Positions 33,536 to 42,201 of a stretch of 64,000 bases of DNA are shown piece by piece; positions within the stretch are counted from its first letter, which is position 1, and the number at the start of each line of letters is the position of its first letter. The notes under the pieces are model-generated. The model did not search any database and was not told where the DNA came from. It saw only the letters and a program-made list of their open reading frames with translations. A program made the translations under genes and the position numbers. This DNA is from an uncultured Prevotellaceae bacterium (GTDB taxonomy: Bacteria; Bacteroidota; Bacteroidia; Bacteroidales; Bacteroidaceae), in NCBI GenBank assembly GCA_902784615.1, contig CACZVN010000018.1:18973-82972 (forward strand), in the 5' to 3' direction.

Positions 33536-35270
33536 GTGCGGTGTGGCGATGATCCGCCTGTTGAAGCCACTGTCGTATTACCAGAAGAAATACGGCACGT
33601 GGGCTTACGGGTTCAATAAACTCTATCTGATGATGGAGAAGCAGCATAACCGTGGGCAGGAGGGGGCAGGTATCGCCTCCGTCAGTCTGAATACGGAACC
33701 AGGCCGTGAGTACATGTTCCGTGAGAAGGCCGAGGGCAAGGACGCCATCACAGAGATCTTCTCACGGGTGACGGAGGAGATGAATGGTGAACTGCTGATG
33801 GGCCACCTGCGCTATTCCACCACAGGCAAGAGCGGACTGACGTTCGTGCACCCCTTCCTGCGACGTAACAACTGGCGGGCGAAGAACCTGTGCCTGTGTG
33901 GTAACTTCAACATGACGAATATCGACGAGGTCTTCCAGTTCCTGACGGCTCAGGGACAGTCACCCCGTATCTATGGCGACTCGTATATCACGTTGGAACT
34001 GATGGGCCACCGCCTCGACCGTGAGGTGGAACGGCTCTATGATGAGGCTAAGGGCAAGGGACTCGAAGGACTCGACATCACCAACTATATCGACGATCAT
34101 GTGTCGATGGCCAATGTGCTGCGCAAGACGATGGAGCACTACGATGGCGGCTATGTGATGTGTGGCTTGACGGGCAGTGGTGAGATGTTCTCTGTGCGTG
34201 ATCCTTGGGGTATCCGTCCTGCGTTCTATTATCGTGACGACGAGATCGTGGCCCTCGCCAGTGAGCGGCCTGTGCTGCAGACGACCTTCGATCTTCAGTA
34301 TGAGGATATCCACGAACTGCAACCTGGTCAGGCGCTCATCGTGCGCCGTCATGGCGAAAGCAGTCTGGAACAGATCATGCCAGCCCGACAGTATAGTGCC
34401 TGCTCATTTGAGCGTATCTATTTCAGCAGAGGCTCCGACCGTGATATCTACCAGGAGCGTAAGCGGCTGGGCGAACAACTGACACAGCCCATCCTTAAGG
34501 CCGTCGATGGCGATGTCGATCACACCGTCTTTTCCTATATCCCCAATACGGCTGAGGTGGCGTATTATGGCATGACGGACGGCTTCCGTAAGTTGCATGG
34601 CGAGGTCAGGACGGAGAAGGTCGTCTGGAAGGATATCAAACTGCGCACCTTTATCTCAGCCAACTCCGAGCGCAACGACCTCGCCGCCCATGTCTATGAC
34701 ATCAGTTACGGTTCGCTGAAACCCTATGAAGATAACTTGGTGATTATTGACGATAGTATCGTTCGAGGTACCACCTTGAAGGAGAGTATCTTCAAGATCC
34801 TCGACCGTCTGCATCCTAAGAAGATCGTGATGGTGTCGAGTTCGCCCCAGATCCGTTATCCCGACTACTACGGTATCGATATGTCACGGCTGGAAGAGTT
34901 TTGCGCTTTCCGTGCCACGATGGCCCTCATCGAAGAACGTGGCATGTGGCAGTTGGTGAACGACACCTATTTGGCCTGTAAGGCGGAACTTGCAAAGAAA
35001 GACCCCTCATCGTTGTGTAATCAGGTTCGCAGGATATACGAACCCTTCACGGTGGAGGAGATTAATCAGAAGATTGTGGAGATGCTTCGTCCTGAGGGTA
35101 TGCAGACGCCTGTTGAACTCGTCTTCCAAAGCATCGAGGGTCTGCATGAGGCTTGTCCGAACCACCCTGGCGACTGGTACTTCACGGGTCGTTATCCGAC
35201 TCCTGGTGGTACGAGACTCGTCAATCAGTCGTTCGTCAATTACGTAGATAACAAACTGAAATTATCTTAG
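33516..35270 (+). CDS. purF: Amidophosphoribosyltransferase-type protein, long Bacteroidota form
   Basis: 584 aa versus ~470-505 for classical PurF. Cys8 in HECGVAM would be the N-terminal nucleophile after a 7-residue propeptide, the glutaminase part shows MGHLRYSTTGKSG, and the PRPP loop VIIDDSIVRGTT is intact. It should make phosphoribosylamine, the first purine intermediate, though the length and low similarity to classical PurF leave room for a paralogue. The ATG lies inside the last codons of pyrG (20-bp overlap), so translation is coupled. It converges on dapL with a 9-bp overlap. Confidence 0.82.
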   Translation: MEQLKHECGVAMIRLLKPLSYYQKKYGTWAYGFNKLYLMMEKQHNRGQEGAGIASVSLNTEPGREYMFREKAEGKDAITEIFSRVTEEMNGELLMGHLRYSTTGKSGLTFVHPFLRRNNWRAKNLCLCGNFNMTNIDEVFQFLTAQGQSPRIYGDSYITLELMGHRLDREVERLYDEAKGKGLEGLDITNYIDDHVSMANVLRKTMEHYDGGYVMCGLTGSGEMFSVRDPWGIRPAFYYRDDEIVALASERPVLQTTFDLQYEDIHELQPGQALIVRRHGESSLEQIMPARQYSACSFERIYFSRGSDRDIYQERKRLGEQLTQPILKAVDGDVDHTVFSYIPNTAEVAYYGMTDGFRKLHGEVRTEKVVWKDIKLRTFISANSERNDLAAHVYDISYGSLKPYEDNLVIIDDSIVRGTTLKESIFKILDRLHPKKIVMVSSSPQIRYPDYYGIDMSRLEEFCAFRATMALIEERGMWQLVNDTYLACKAELAKKDPSSLCNQVRRIYEPFTVEEINQKIVEMLRPEGMQTPVELVFQSIEGLHEACPNHPGDWYFTGRYPTPGGTRLVNQSFVNYVDNKLKLS

Positions 35271-36494
35271 CCATTCTTTGATGCGCTCCAGGGCTTCCTC
35301 AGTCTTCTCGTGACTGCCGAAGGCAGTGAAGCGTACATAGCCCTCGCCACTGGGACCGAAGCCGACACCTGGGGTGCAGACGACGTGGGCACCATAGAGC
35401 ATCTCTTCGAAGAACTTCCAACTGCTGCTGGTCTGGGGTGTCCTGACCCAGATATAGGGGGCATTCTCACCGCCATAGCATTCAAAGCCGAGTGAACGGA
35501 GGGTACTGAGCATCTTCTGTGCGTTCTGCATATAGTAGGCAATGGTGGTCTTGATCTGTTCCTTGCCATCAGGGGTATAGGTGGCCTCGGCAGCGCGCTG
35601 GGAGATATAGCTGGTGCCGTTGAACTTCGTACACTGACGACGGTTCCACAGGGGATTCAGGGGGATGCGCTCACCTGTCAGGGTGGCGGCTGTCACCTCC
35701 TTGGGTACGACGGTATAGCCACAGCGTACACCTGTGAAACCGGCCGTCTTGGAATAACTGTGGAACTCAATGGCGCACTTCCTTGCGCCCCTGATCTCGT
35801 AGATGCTGTGGGGGATGCTGTCATCCTGGATGTAGGCCTGGTAGGCGGCATCGTAGAAGATGAGCGTGTCGTTCTTCAGGGCGTAGTTCACCCACTTGCG
35901 CAGTTCTTCCTTGGAGATGACGGTACCCGTGGGGTTGTTGGGGTAGCACAGGTAGATCACATCTACACGACGGTCAGGGATCTCTGGCACAAAGTTGTTC
36001 TCCGCCGTGCATGGCATATACAAGACGTTCGACCACTTCCCCTGTTCATCCTTCACGCCAGCGCGCCCGATCATCACGTTCGAGTCGATATAGACGGGAT
36101 AGATGGGATCCGTCACGCCAATGGAGTTATCCCAGCGGATGAGTTCCTGGATATTGCCCGTATCGCTCTTGGCACCGTCGTTGACGAAGATCTCATTGAT
36201 GTCAAGGTGAATACCACGTGGCAGGAAGTCGTTCTTCAGGATCGCCTCGCGCAGGAAGTCGTAGCCCTGCTCAGGGCCATAGCCCCTGAAACCCTGCTGG
36301 GTGGCCATCTCGTCGGCGGCCTTGTGGATGGCCTCGATGACGGCGGGAGCCAGCGGTTGTGTCACGTCGCCGATACCCAGACTAATCACGTCGGCCTTCG
36401 GGTGGGTGGTCTTGAAGGCATTCACCTTTTTGGCGATATCTGCAAACAGGTAATTGTTCGGCAGTTTCAGGAAATGGTCGTTTACTAATGCCAT
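35262..36494 (-). CDS. dapL: LL-diaminopimelate aminotransferase
   Basis: 410 aa, a class I/II PLP aminotransferase. It converts tetrahydrodipicolinate and glutamate directly to LL-diaminopimelate, bypassing the succinylase steps. The PLP lysine is in SYSKTAGFTGVRCGY; CYPNNPTG and GIGDVTQPLAP near the N-terminus are DapL-like. It depends on glutamate and feeds DapF, encoded 10 kb away; both carry the nitrogen element at the same spacing. Confidence 0.95.
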   Translation of the reverse strand: MALVNDHFLKLPNNYLFADIAKKVNAFKTTHPKADVISLGIGDVTQPLAPAVIEAIHKAADEMATQQGFRGYGPEQGYDFLREAILKNDFLPRGIHLDINEIFVNDGAKSDTGNIQELIRWDNSIGVTDPIYPVYIDSNVMIGRAGVKDEQGKWSNVLYMPCTAENNFVPEIPDRRVDVIYLCYPNNPTGTVISKEELRKWVNYALKNDTLIFYDAAYQAYIQDDSIPHSIYEIRGARKCAIEFHSYSKTAGFTGVRCGYTVVPKEVTAATLTGERIPLNPLWNRRQCTKFNGTSYISQRAAEATYTPDGKEQIKTTIAYYMQNAQKMLSTLRSLGFECYGGENAPYIWVRTPQTSSSWKFFEEMLYGAHVVCTPGVGFGPSGEGYVRFTAFGSHEKTEEALERIKEWLR

Positions 36495-36537
36495 ATTATT
36501 TCTTTCTTTTTGGGATGAAGTTTGTCTGATTCTGTTG

Positions 36538-36545
36538 CAAAGGTA
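36538..36545 (-). promoter_or_regulatory. -7 element TACCTTTG of dapL
   Basis: Matches TAnnTTTG followed by GC, 43 bp before the ATG. Confidence 0.75.
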
Positions 36546-36606
36546 AGCCGTTTTGGAGGAAAACCCAAGAAATAGCGAACTTTTTTAATCTTCTTTTCTT
36601 TAATTT

Positions 36607-36653
36607 GTAACAAATTGTAAGCAAAAACCGTGCTTTTGCTTTTAAATTGTAAT
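36607..36653 (-). promoter_or_regulatory. Putative nitrogen-regulon operator upstream of dapL
   Basis: Plus strand: GTAACAAATTGTAAG, ACCGT, then TTAAATTGTAAT. Near end 61 bases from the dapL -7 box, equal to glnN and gltB. The far end is 81 bases from the fadD -7 box on the other strand. Confidence 0.7.
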
Positions 36654-36734
36654 CATTTTGCGGGATATGGTGACATGAAAGGGGAGGGAGCAGAAAAAAA
36701 TCCCTTATAATTTGGCAATCTGCGCCATTTTGCG

Positions 36735-36742
36735 TACTTTTG
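36735..36742 (+). promoter_or_regulatory. -7 element TACTTTTG of the fadD-prfB operon
   Basis: Matches TAnnTTTG followed by GC, 23 bp before ATG 36766. Confidence 0.75.
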
Positions 36743-36765
36743 CACCCGAATAAACGAAAGTGATT

Positions 36766-38574
36766 ATGCAGACAAACAGTCATTTATCGCGACTCATCCA
36801 TGATCAGGCCAAGAAATATGGTGATCGTGAGGTGCTGATCTATAAGGACTACGGCGGTTCGGAGTGGAAGTCATATTCGTGGAATCAGTTCTCGGATATG
36901 GTGAAGAAAGTGTCGAATGCCATGCTTAACCTGGGTGTGAAAGTACAGGAGAATGTGGGTGTGTTCTCGCAGAACTCGGTCCAGTATCTTTTCTGTGATT
37001 TCGGCGCCTGGGGCATCCGTGCTGTGACCATCCCCTTCTATGCCACGAGTTCAGAGCAGCAGATTCAGTTCATGGTCAGCGATGCGAAGGTGCGTTTCCT
37101 GTTTGTCGGTGAGCAGGAGCAGTACGACAAGGCGCGTCGCATCTTCTCCACCTGTAGTACGCTGGAGCGCATCATCATCTTCGACAAGAATGTGCGTATC
37201 GCAGAACACGATGCCAACGCCATGTATTTCGACGACTTCCTGAAGTTGGGCGATAACTATCCCCGTCAGACGGAAGTGGAGTCGCTGCAGGCTCAGGCCT
37301 CGATGGACGATATCGCCAATATTCTCTATACCAGTGGTACGACGGGCGACTCGAAGGGCGTGATCCTGACTTGTGGACAGTATTCCGCTGCCATGATCGC
37401 CAACGATAAGTGTGTGCCTGTGGGAGAGAACGACCGCGTGCTGAACTTCCTGCCCTTTACCCATATCTTCGAGAAGGGATGGAAGATCCTGTGTCTGACG
37501 GAGGGTGCACGCCTGATCGTGAACACCTATCCGCTGGAGGTGCAGCAGTCGATGCGTGAGACCCATCCGACGTGTATGTCGTCCGTACCCCGCTTCTGGG
37601 AGAAGGTCTATATGGGTGTGCTGGAGCAGATCGACAAGGCCAGTGCACCGAAGCGTAAACTCTTCCTGCATGCGCTGAGTGTCGGTAAGAAGCATAATAT
37701 CGACTACTTGTCAAAGGGCAAGCGTCCGCCCCTGGCCCTCCATCTGGAATATGAGATGCTGAATAAGACCGTGTTCTCGCTCGTCCGTAAGGAACTGGGA
37801 CTGGAGAATGCGCATTTCTTCCCCACGGCAGGAGCCACGGTGAATCCGAAGGTGGAGGAGTTTGTGCATGCCATCGGTATCAACATGGTGGTGGGCTACG
37901 GTCTGACGGAGAGTCTGGCCACGGTGAGTTGTAACCATCTGGGTGAGCCTTATACCGTGGGTGGTGTGGGCATCCCCATTGAGGGCATCGACATCAAGAT
38001 CAGCGACGAGGGCGAGGTGCTGCTGAAGGGTCCGACAATCACGAAGGGTTACTATAACCGTGAGGATCTGACCAAACAGGCCTTCACAGAAGACGGCTAT
38101 TTCAAGACGGGCGACTCCGGCTATCTGAAGGATGGTGAACTGTTCCTGAAGGAGCGTATCAAGGATCTCTACAAGACCTCGAACGGCAAGTATATCGCAC
38201 CACAGATGATAGAGTCGAAGTTGCTTGTTGACAAATACATAGACCAGATATGCATCATCGCTGACCAGCGTAAGTTCGTGTCGGCCCTGATCATCCCTGT
38301 CTATTCTCTGTTGGAGGAATATGCCCGTGAGCATCAGATCCCGTTCGAGAACCGTGAGCAGCTCTGTGCCAATGAGAAGATCAACGAGATGATGAAGGAG
38401 CGTATCGACACCCTGCAGCAACAGTTGGCCCACTATGAGCAGATCAAGCGTTTCACCTTGTTGCCCCATCACTTTTCGATGGAGAAGGGTGAGTTGACGA
38501 ATACGCTGAAGATCCGTCGCCGTGTGCTCAACGAGAACTACAAGCGCGAAATCGATAAGATGTACGAGGAATGA
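36766..38574 (+). CDS. Long-chain acyl-CoA synthetase (AMP-forming)
   Basis: 602 aa from ATG 36766; an in-frame GTG six bases earlier is less likely. The adenylate-forming signature YTSGTTGDSKGVILT lies near residue 190, followed by the GYGLTES core and the TGDSG hinge. It activates fatty acids to acyl-CoA at the membrane. In a rumen or gut anaerobe this more likely serves lipid recycling than beta-oxidation. Its stop overlaps the prfB start as ATGA. Confidence 0.9.
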   Translation: MQTNSHLSRLIHDQAKKYGDREVLIYKDYGGSEWKSYSWNQFSDMVKKVSNAMLNLGVKVQENVGVFSQNSVQYLFCDFGAWGIRAVTIPFYATSSEQQIQFMVSDAKVRFLFVGEQEQYDKARRIFSTCSTLERIIIFDKNVRIAEHDANAMYFDDFLKLGDNYPRQTEVESLQAQASMDDIANILYTSGTTGDSKGVILTCGQYSAAMIANDKCVPVGENDRVLNFLPFTHIFEKGWKILCLTEGARLIVNTYPLEVQQSMRETHPTCMSSVPRFWEKVYMGVLEQIDKASAPKRKLFLHALSVGKKHNIDYLSKGKRPPLALHLEYEMLNKTVFSLVRKELGLENAHFFPTAGATVNPKVEEFVHAIGINMVVGYGLTESLATVSCNHLGEPYTVGGVGIPIEGIDIKISDEGEVLLKGPTITKGYYNREDLTKQAFTEDGYFKTGDSGYLKDGELFLKERIKDLYKTSNGKYIAPQMIESKLLVDKYIDQICIIADQRKFVSALIIPVYSLLEEYAREHQIPFENREQLCANEKINEMMKERIDTLQQQLAHYEQIKRFTLLPHHFSMEKGELTNTLKIRRRVLNENYKREIDKMYEE

Positions 38575-39695
38575 TTACTCAAGATCAGTTGAAAGATGTG
38601 ATGGAGAGGGCCGATGCCTTGTATCGGTATCTCGAAATCGACAAGAAAAAGATAGAATACGAGGAGGAAGACCTCCGCACTCAGGCGCCTGACTTCTGGG
38701 AAGACCGCAAAAGGGCCGAGGAGCAGATGAAGAAGGTGAAGGGCATCAAGAAGTGGATTGATGGCTACAATGAGGTGCGTACTATGGCCGACGAACTGCA
38801 ACTGGCCTTTGACTTCTACAAGGAGGAGATGGTGACAGAGGAGGAGGTCGATGACGATTATGCCAAGGCTGTCAAGGCCATCGAAGACCTGGAACTGATG
38901 AATATGCTCCGTCAGAAGGAGGATCCGATGGATGCTGTGCTGAAGATCAACAGTGGTGCTGGTGGTACCGAGGCACAGGACTGGGCACAGATGCTGATGC
39001 GTATGTATATGCGTTGGGCTGAGGCCCACGGTCATAAGGTGACGGTGTCGAACCTGTTGGAAGGCGACGATGCGGGCATCAAGAGCGTGACCATGCAGAT
39101 CGAGGGTGGCGAATACGCCTACGGTTATCTGAAGAGTGAGAACGGTGTGCACCGTCTGGTGCGCGTGTCGCCCTTCAATGCCCAGGGTAAGCGTATGACG
39201 TCCTTTGCCTCGGTGTTTGTATCTCCGCTCGTCGATGATACCATTGAGGTGTATGTCGATCCCGCCAAACTCTCTTGGGATACCTTCCGCTCGTCAGGTG
39301 CTGGTGGACAGAATGTGAACAAGGTGGAGTCGGGTGTGCGTCTGCGCTATTGGTACACCGATCCTGATACGGGCGAGGAAGAGGAAATCCTCATTGAGAA
39401 TACGGAGACCCGTGACCAGCCGAAGAATAAGGAGCGCGCCATGACGCTGCTGAAGTCACAACTCTACGACCGTGCGATGAAGAAGCGCCTGGAGGCTCAG
39501 GCTAAGATCGAGGCTGGCAAGAAGAAGATCGAGTGGGGCAGTCAGATCCGTTCGTACGTCTTCGATGACCGTCGCGTGAAGGATCATCGCACCAACTATC
39601 AGACCACTGATGTCGATGCCGTAATGGACGGTAAGATCGATGGCTTCATCAAAGCCTACCTCATGGAATTCCCCGTGAATGACGAAGAATCATAA
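38571..39695 (+). CDS. prfB: Peptide chain release factor 2
   Basis: 374 aa. It releases peptides at UGA and UAA. The SPF tripeptide (VRVSPFN) identifies RF2, and GAGGQNVNK is the GGQ loop. The frame is continuous from the start, so no programmed +1 frameshift at codon ~25 is needed, unlike E. coli. It overlaps the acyl-CoA synthetase by 4 bp and is followed 26 bp later by a small membrane protein gene. Confidence 0.96.
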   Translation: MITQDQLKDVMERADALYRYLEIDKKKIEYEEEDLRTQAPDFWEDRKRAEEQMKKVKGIKKWIDGYNEVRTMADELQLAFDFYKEEMVTEEEVDDDYAKAVKAIEDLELMNMLRQKEDPMDAVLKINSGAGGTEAQDWAQMLMRMYMRWAEAHGHKVTVSNLLEGDDAGIKSVTMQIEGGEYAYGYLKSENGVHRLVRVSPFNAQGKRMTSFASVFVSPLVDDTIEVYVDPAKLSWDTFRSSGAGGQNVNKVESGVRLRYWYTDPDTGEEEEILIENTETRDQPKNKERAMTLLKSQLYDRAMKKRLEAQAKIEAGKKKIEWGSQIRSYVFDDRRVKDHRTNYQTTDVDAVMDGKIDGFIKAYLMEFPVNDEES

Positions 39696-39721
39696 CAATC
39701 AATAATTTATCATTAAAAACT

Positions 39722-39880
39722 ATGGCTCAAATTGCAAAAGCATCTAAGGCTACCCAGAAGAAGGAAGCCTATCAGAAGAAACAGGAAGACAGTGGCAAGA
39801 AAGTGCTGGAGTGGATCTTCGGCGTATTAGTCATTTTGGCTATCCTGTTTGTCATCTATTCTATTTGGATCGTTGCATAA
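39722..39880 (+). CDS. Small single-pass membrane protein
   Basis: 52 aa. It has a basic, lysine-rich N-terminal half (KATQKKEAYQKKQEDSGKK) and one hydrophobic helix (VLEWIFGVLVILAILFVIYS) to the C-terminus. Positive-inside orientation puts the N-terminus in the cytoplasm. It sits between prfB and the CYTH gene (3 bp before its ATG), in the same direction, so it is very likely real and co-transcribed. No named family is recognised. Confidence 0.75.
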   Translation: MAQIAKASKATQKKEAYQKKQEDSGKKVLEWIFGVLVILAILFVIYSIWIVA

Positions 39881-39883
39881 TTG

Positions 39884-40384
39884 ATGAGCGGACTTGAGAT
39901 AGAGCGTAAGTTCCTTGTCCGTAACGACGATTACAAGCGGCAGGCTTTCAGTAGCAGCCGCATTCAACAAGGTTATATCTGCAGTGGTCACGGTCGTACC
40001 GTCAGGGTGCGCATCCGTGACAACCGCGGATATCTGACCATCAAGGGTCCTTCTGATGCCAAGGGCCTCAGCCGTTATGAGTTTGAGAAAGAGATCACAC
40101 TTGATGAGGCTCAGCACCTGATGAAACTTTGCGAACCAGGCGGTATTGATAAGACGCGCTGGCTCGTAAAGAGTGGCGATCACACCTTCGAGGTCGATGA
40201 GTTTTATGGCGACAACGAAGGGTTAGTGATGGCCGAGGTGGAACTGCATTCGGAAGATGAGCCTTTTGTAAAGCCTGACTTCATCGGTCAGGAAGTGACA
40301 GGCGACCGTCGTTATTATAACGCTCACCTGACCAAGTATCCCTTTAAGACCTGGGGCGAAAACGCAGAATCAGCAGACCAATGA
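39884..40384 (+). CDS. CYTH-domain protein, probable inorganic triphosphatase
   Basis: 166 aa from ATG 39884. The signature EIERKFLV opens the protein, followed by basic and acidic strands of the triphosphate tunnel (RVRIRDNRGYLTIKGP, RYEFEKEI, EVDEFYGDN, MAEVEL). CYTH enzymes bind a metal and hydrolyse or use triphosphates; bacterial single-domain members are usually tripolyphosphatases rather than adenylate cyclases. Its 3' end overlaps the convergent VanZ gene by 41 bp. Confidence 0.88.
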   Translation: MSGLEIERKFLVRNDDYKRQAFSSSRIQQGYICSGHGRTVRVRIRDNRGYLTIKGPSDAKGLSRYEFEKEITLDEAQHLMKLCEPGGIDKTRWLVKSGDHTFEVDEFYGDNEGLVMAEVELHSEDEPFVKPDFIGQEVTGDRRYYNAHLTKYPFKTWGENAESADQ

Positions 40385-40739
40385 TGGCAGCCAGGGTGAC
40401 ACCTGTGGCATTGGCAGCGAAGTCGAGCCAGTCACCGTTGCGATGCCCTCCCGTACAATATTCCTGCAACAGTTCAAGGATACCACTCATCACAATGGGT
40501 GCCAGCCAAGCCCAAACAAATAGTTTCTTGTAATCTGGGGCATTGTGCTTACGTGCATACTCTATCCATAGGACGGTGAACGTACCACCGTACATGACGA
40601 CGTGTACCCATTTGTCGATGAACCTGACATCGTCAAGGGGCGTTTCTGGGAAAAAGGGTACGAGAGAAAGGATCCATATCAGGACGATACAGATCACAGA
40701 AATAGGGTATTTTCTGATAAAATGACGGAGAAAATGCAT
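40344..40739 (-). CDS. VanZ-family membrane protein
   Basis: 131 aa with four membrane segments and the VanZ-like DKWVHVVMYGG followed by ELLQEYCTGGHRNGDWLDF. VanZ gives low-level teicoplanin resistance in enterococci; the role of chromosomal homologues in Bacteroidota is unknown. It has its own promoter, divergent from the NSS transporters. Confidence 0.85.
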   Translation of the reverse strand: MHFLRHFIRKYPISVICIVLIWILSLVPFFPETPLDDVRFIDKWVHVVMYGGTFTVLWIEYARKHNAPDYKKLFVWAWLAPIVMSGILELLQEYCTGGHRNGDWLDFAANATGVTLAAIIGLLILRFRPRS

Positions 40740-40759
40740 ATTTACTTTTAATTTCGATG

Positions 40760-40767
40760 CAAAATTA
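40760..40767 (-). promoter_or_regulatory. -7 element TAATTTTG of the VanZ gene
   Basis: Matches TAnnTTTG followed by GC, 20 bp before the ATG at 40739. Confidence 0.7.
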
Positions 40768-40779
40768 AGAAATTATTTA

Positions 40780-40787
40780 TATTTTTG
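40780..40787 (+). promoter_or_regulatory. -7 element TATTTTTG of the NSS transporter operon
   Basis: Matches TAnnTTTG followed by GC, 19 bp before ATG 40807. Confidence 0.7.
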
Positions 40788-40806
40788 CAACGAAAAATGA
40801 AGAAAT

Positions 40807-42201
40807 ATGGATATGCTAACCCAACCTATAAGCAGTCGGACTCCAGGCAAGCGGGCTAATTTCGGTAGCAAACTGGGTGTCATCTTGGCCACGGCGGGTT
40901 CTGCCGTTGGCTTGGGCAACATCTGGCGATTCCCCTATATGACGGGACAGAATGGCGGAGCTGTGTTTATCATGATTTACGTGTTCTGTGTCTTGTTGCT
41001 GGGCATTCCCTGTATGATTAGTGAGTTCATTATCGGTCGTCATGGTCGGGCCAATACGGCGCGTGCTTTCAGCAAGCTGGCGGGTGGCTCTCCATTCACG
41101 CTCATTGGCTATATGGGTGTGCTGACGGGTTTCTTGATCTCTGGCTATTACGCCGTGGTCTCGGGTTGGTGCCTTGAGTATGTCTGGGCCTCCATCGTAG
41201 GCCATCTGGAGGGCAATCCCGAGATGATATCGGAATATTTCACCACGTTCTCTGAGGACCCCATCAAACCCGTGTTCTGGACCATGCTCATCCTTCTGGC
41301 CACCTATCTCATCATCGAGAATGGTGTGCGCGACGGCATTGAGCGAGCCTCTAAACTGATGATGCCCACCTTATTTATATTATTGTTGATCATCGTGGTG
41401 GCTTCGTGTATGCTGCCGAATGCCGACAAGGGCATCGAATTCCTGTTCAAGCCCGATTTCTCGATGATCACAAGTGATGTGTTCTTGGGGGCTCTGGGTC
41501 AGTCGTTCTACTCGCTCAGCATTGCCATGGGTTGCATCTGCACTTACGCCAGCTATTTCTCCAAGCAGACGAACCTGACATCTTCTGCTGCGCAGATCGG
41601 TGTGATCGACTTTCTGGTGGCCTTGTTGGCTGGCTTGGTTATCTTCCCCGCCGCCTTCTCCGTGGGTGTCAGTCCCGACAGTGGCCCCTCGCTGATCTTT
41701 ATCACCCTGCCGAATGTGTTCCAGCAGGCCTTCAGTGGTATTACTGGTCTGGGCTATGCCGTATCTATCCTCTTTTACGCCCTGCTCTCGATGGCTGCCC
41801 TGACGTCGCTGATGTCGCTTCACGAGGTGAGCACAGCTTTCTTGGAGGAAGAGATGCGTATCTCGCGCAAGCGGGCTGCGCTCATCGTCACCATCTCATG
41901 CATGCTGGTGGGCACCTTCTGTTCACTATCCTTAGGTGTTGGCAAGCATCTCACGCTCTATGGCAAGACCCTCTTTGACCTCTTCGATTTCGTCACCGGC
42001 CAGCTGTTCCTGCCTATTGTGGGCTTCCTCACTTGTATCTTTATCGGTTGGTTTGTGCCGCATAAGATCGTGCGTGCCGAGTTCACCAACTGGGGAACGT
42101 TGCGCAATGGAGGGCTGTTCCACATTTATCTTTTCCTCGTGAAGTACGTCTGCCCCATCTGTATACTCTTCATTTTCCTCCACCAGTTCGGTTTGTTATA
42201 A
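40807..42201 (+). CDS. Sodium-dependent NSS/SNF transporter, first of a tandem pair
   Basis: 464 aa (462 from the second ATG). It has 11-12 membrane segments and the LeuT-type signatures GSAVGLGNIWRFPYMTGQNG and SGWCLEYVWAS. NSS proteins import amino acids or amines with Na+. The substrate is unknown; placement beside nitrogen genes makes amino acid uptake plausible. The next paralogue starts at the very next base after the stop. Confidence 0.92.
   Translation: MDMLTQPISSRTPGKRANFGSKLGVILATAGSAVGLGNIWRFPYMTGQNGGAVFIMIYVFCVLLLGIPCMISEFIIGRHGRANTARAFSKLAGGSPFTLIGYMGVLTGFLISGYYAVVSGWCLEYVWASIVGHLEGNPEMISEYFTTFSEDPIKPVFWTMLILLATYLIIENGVRDGIERASKLMMPTLFILLLIIVVASCMLPNADKGIEFLFKPDFSMITSDVFLGALGQSFYSLSIAMGCICTYASYFSKQTNLTSSAAQIGVIDFLVALLAGLVIFPAAFSVGVSPDSGPSLIFITLPNVFQQAFSGITGLGYAVSILFYALLSMAALTSLMSLHEVSTAFLEEEMRISRKRAALIVTISCMLVGTFCSLSLGVGKHLTLYGKTLFDLFDFVTGQLFLPIVGFLTCIFIGWFVPHKIVRAEFTNWGTLRNGGLFHIYLFLVKYVCPICILFIFLHQFGLL

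Noticed and set aside
38571-39695. Programmed frameshift in prfB
   Set aside because: The frame is continuous from the start codon through the GGQ loop; no in-frame UGA near codon 25.
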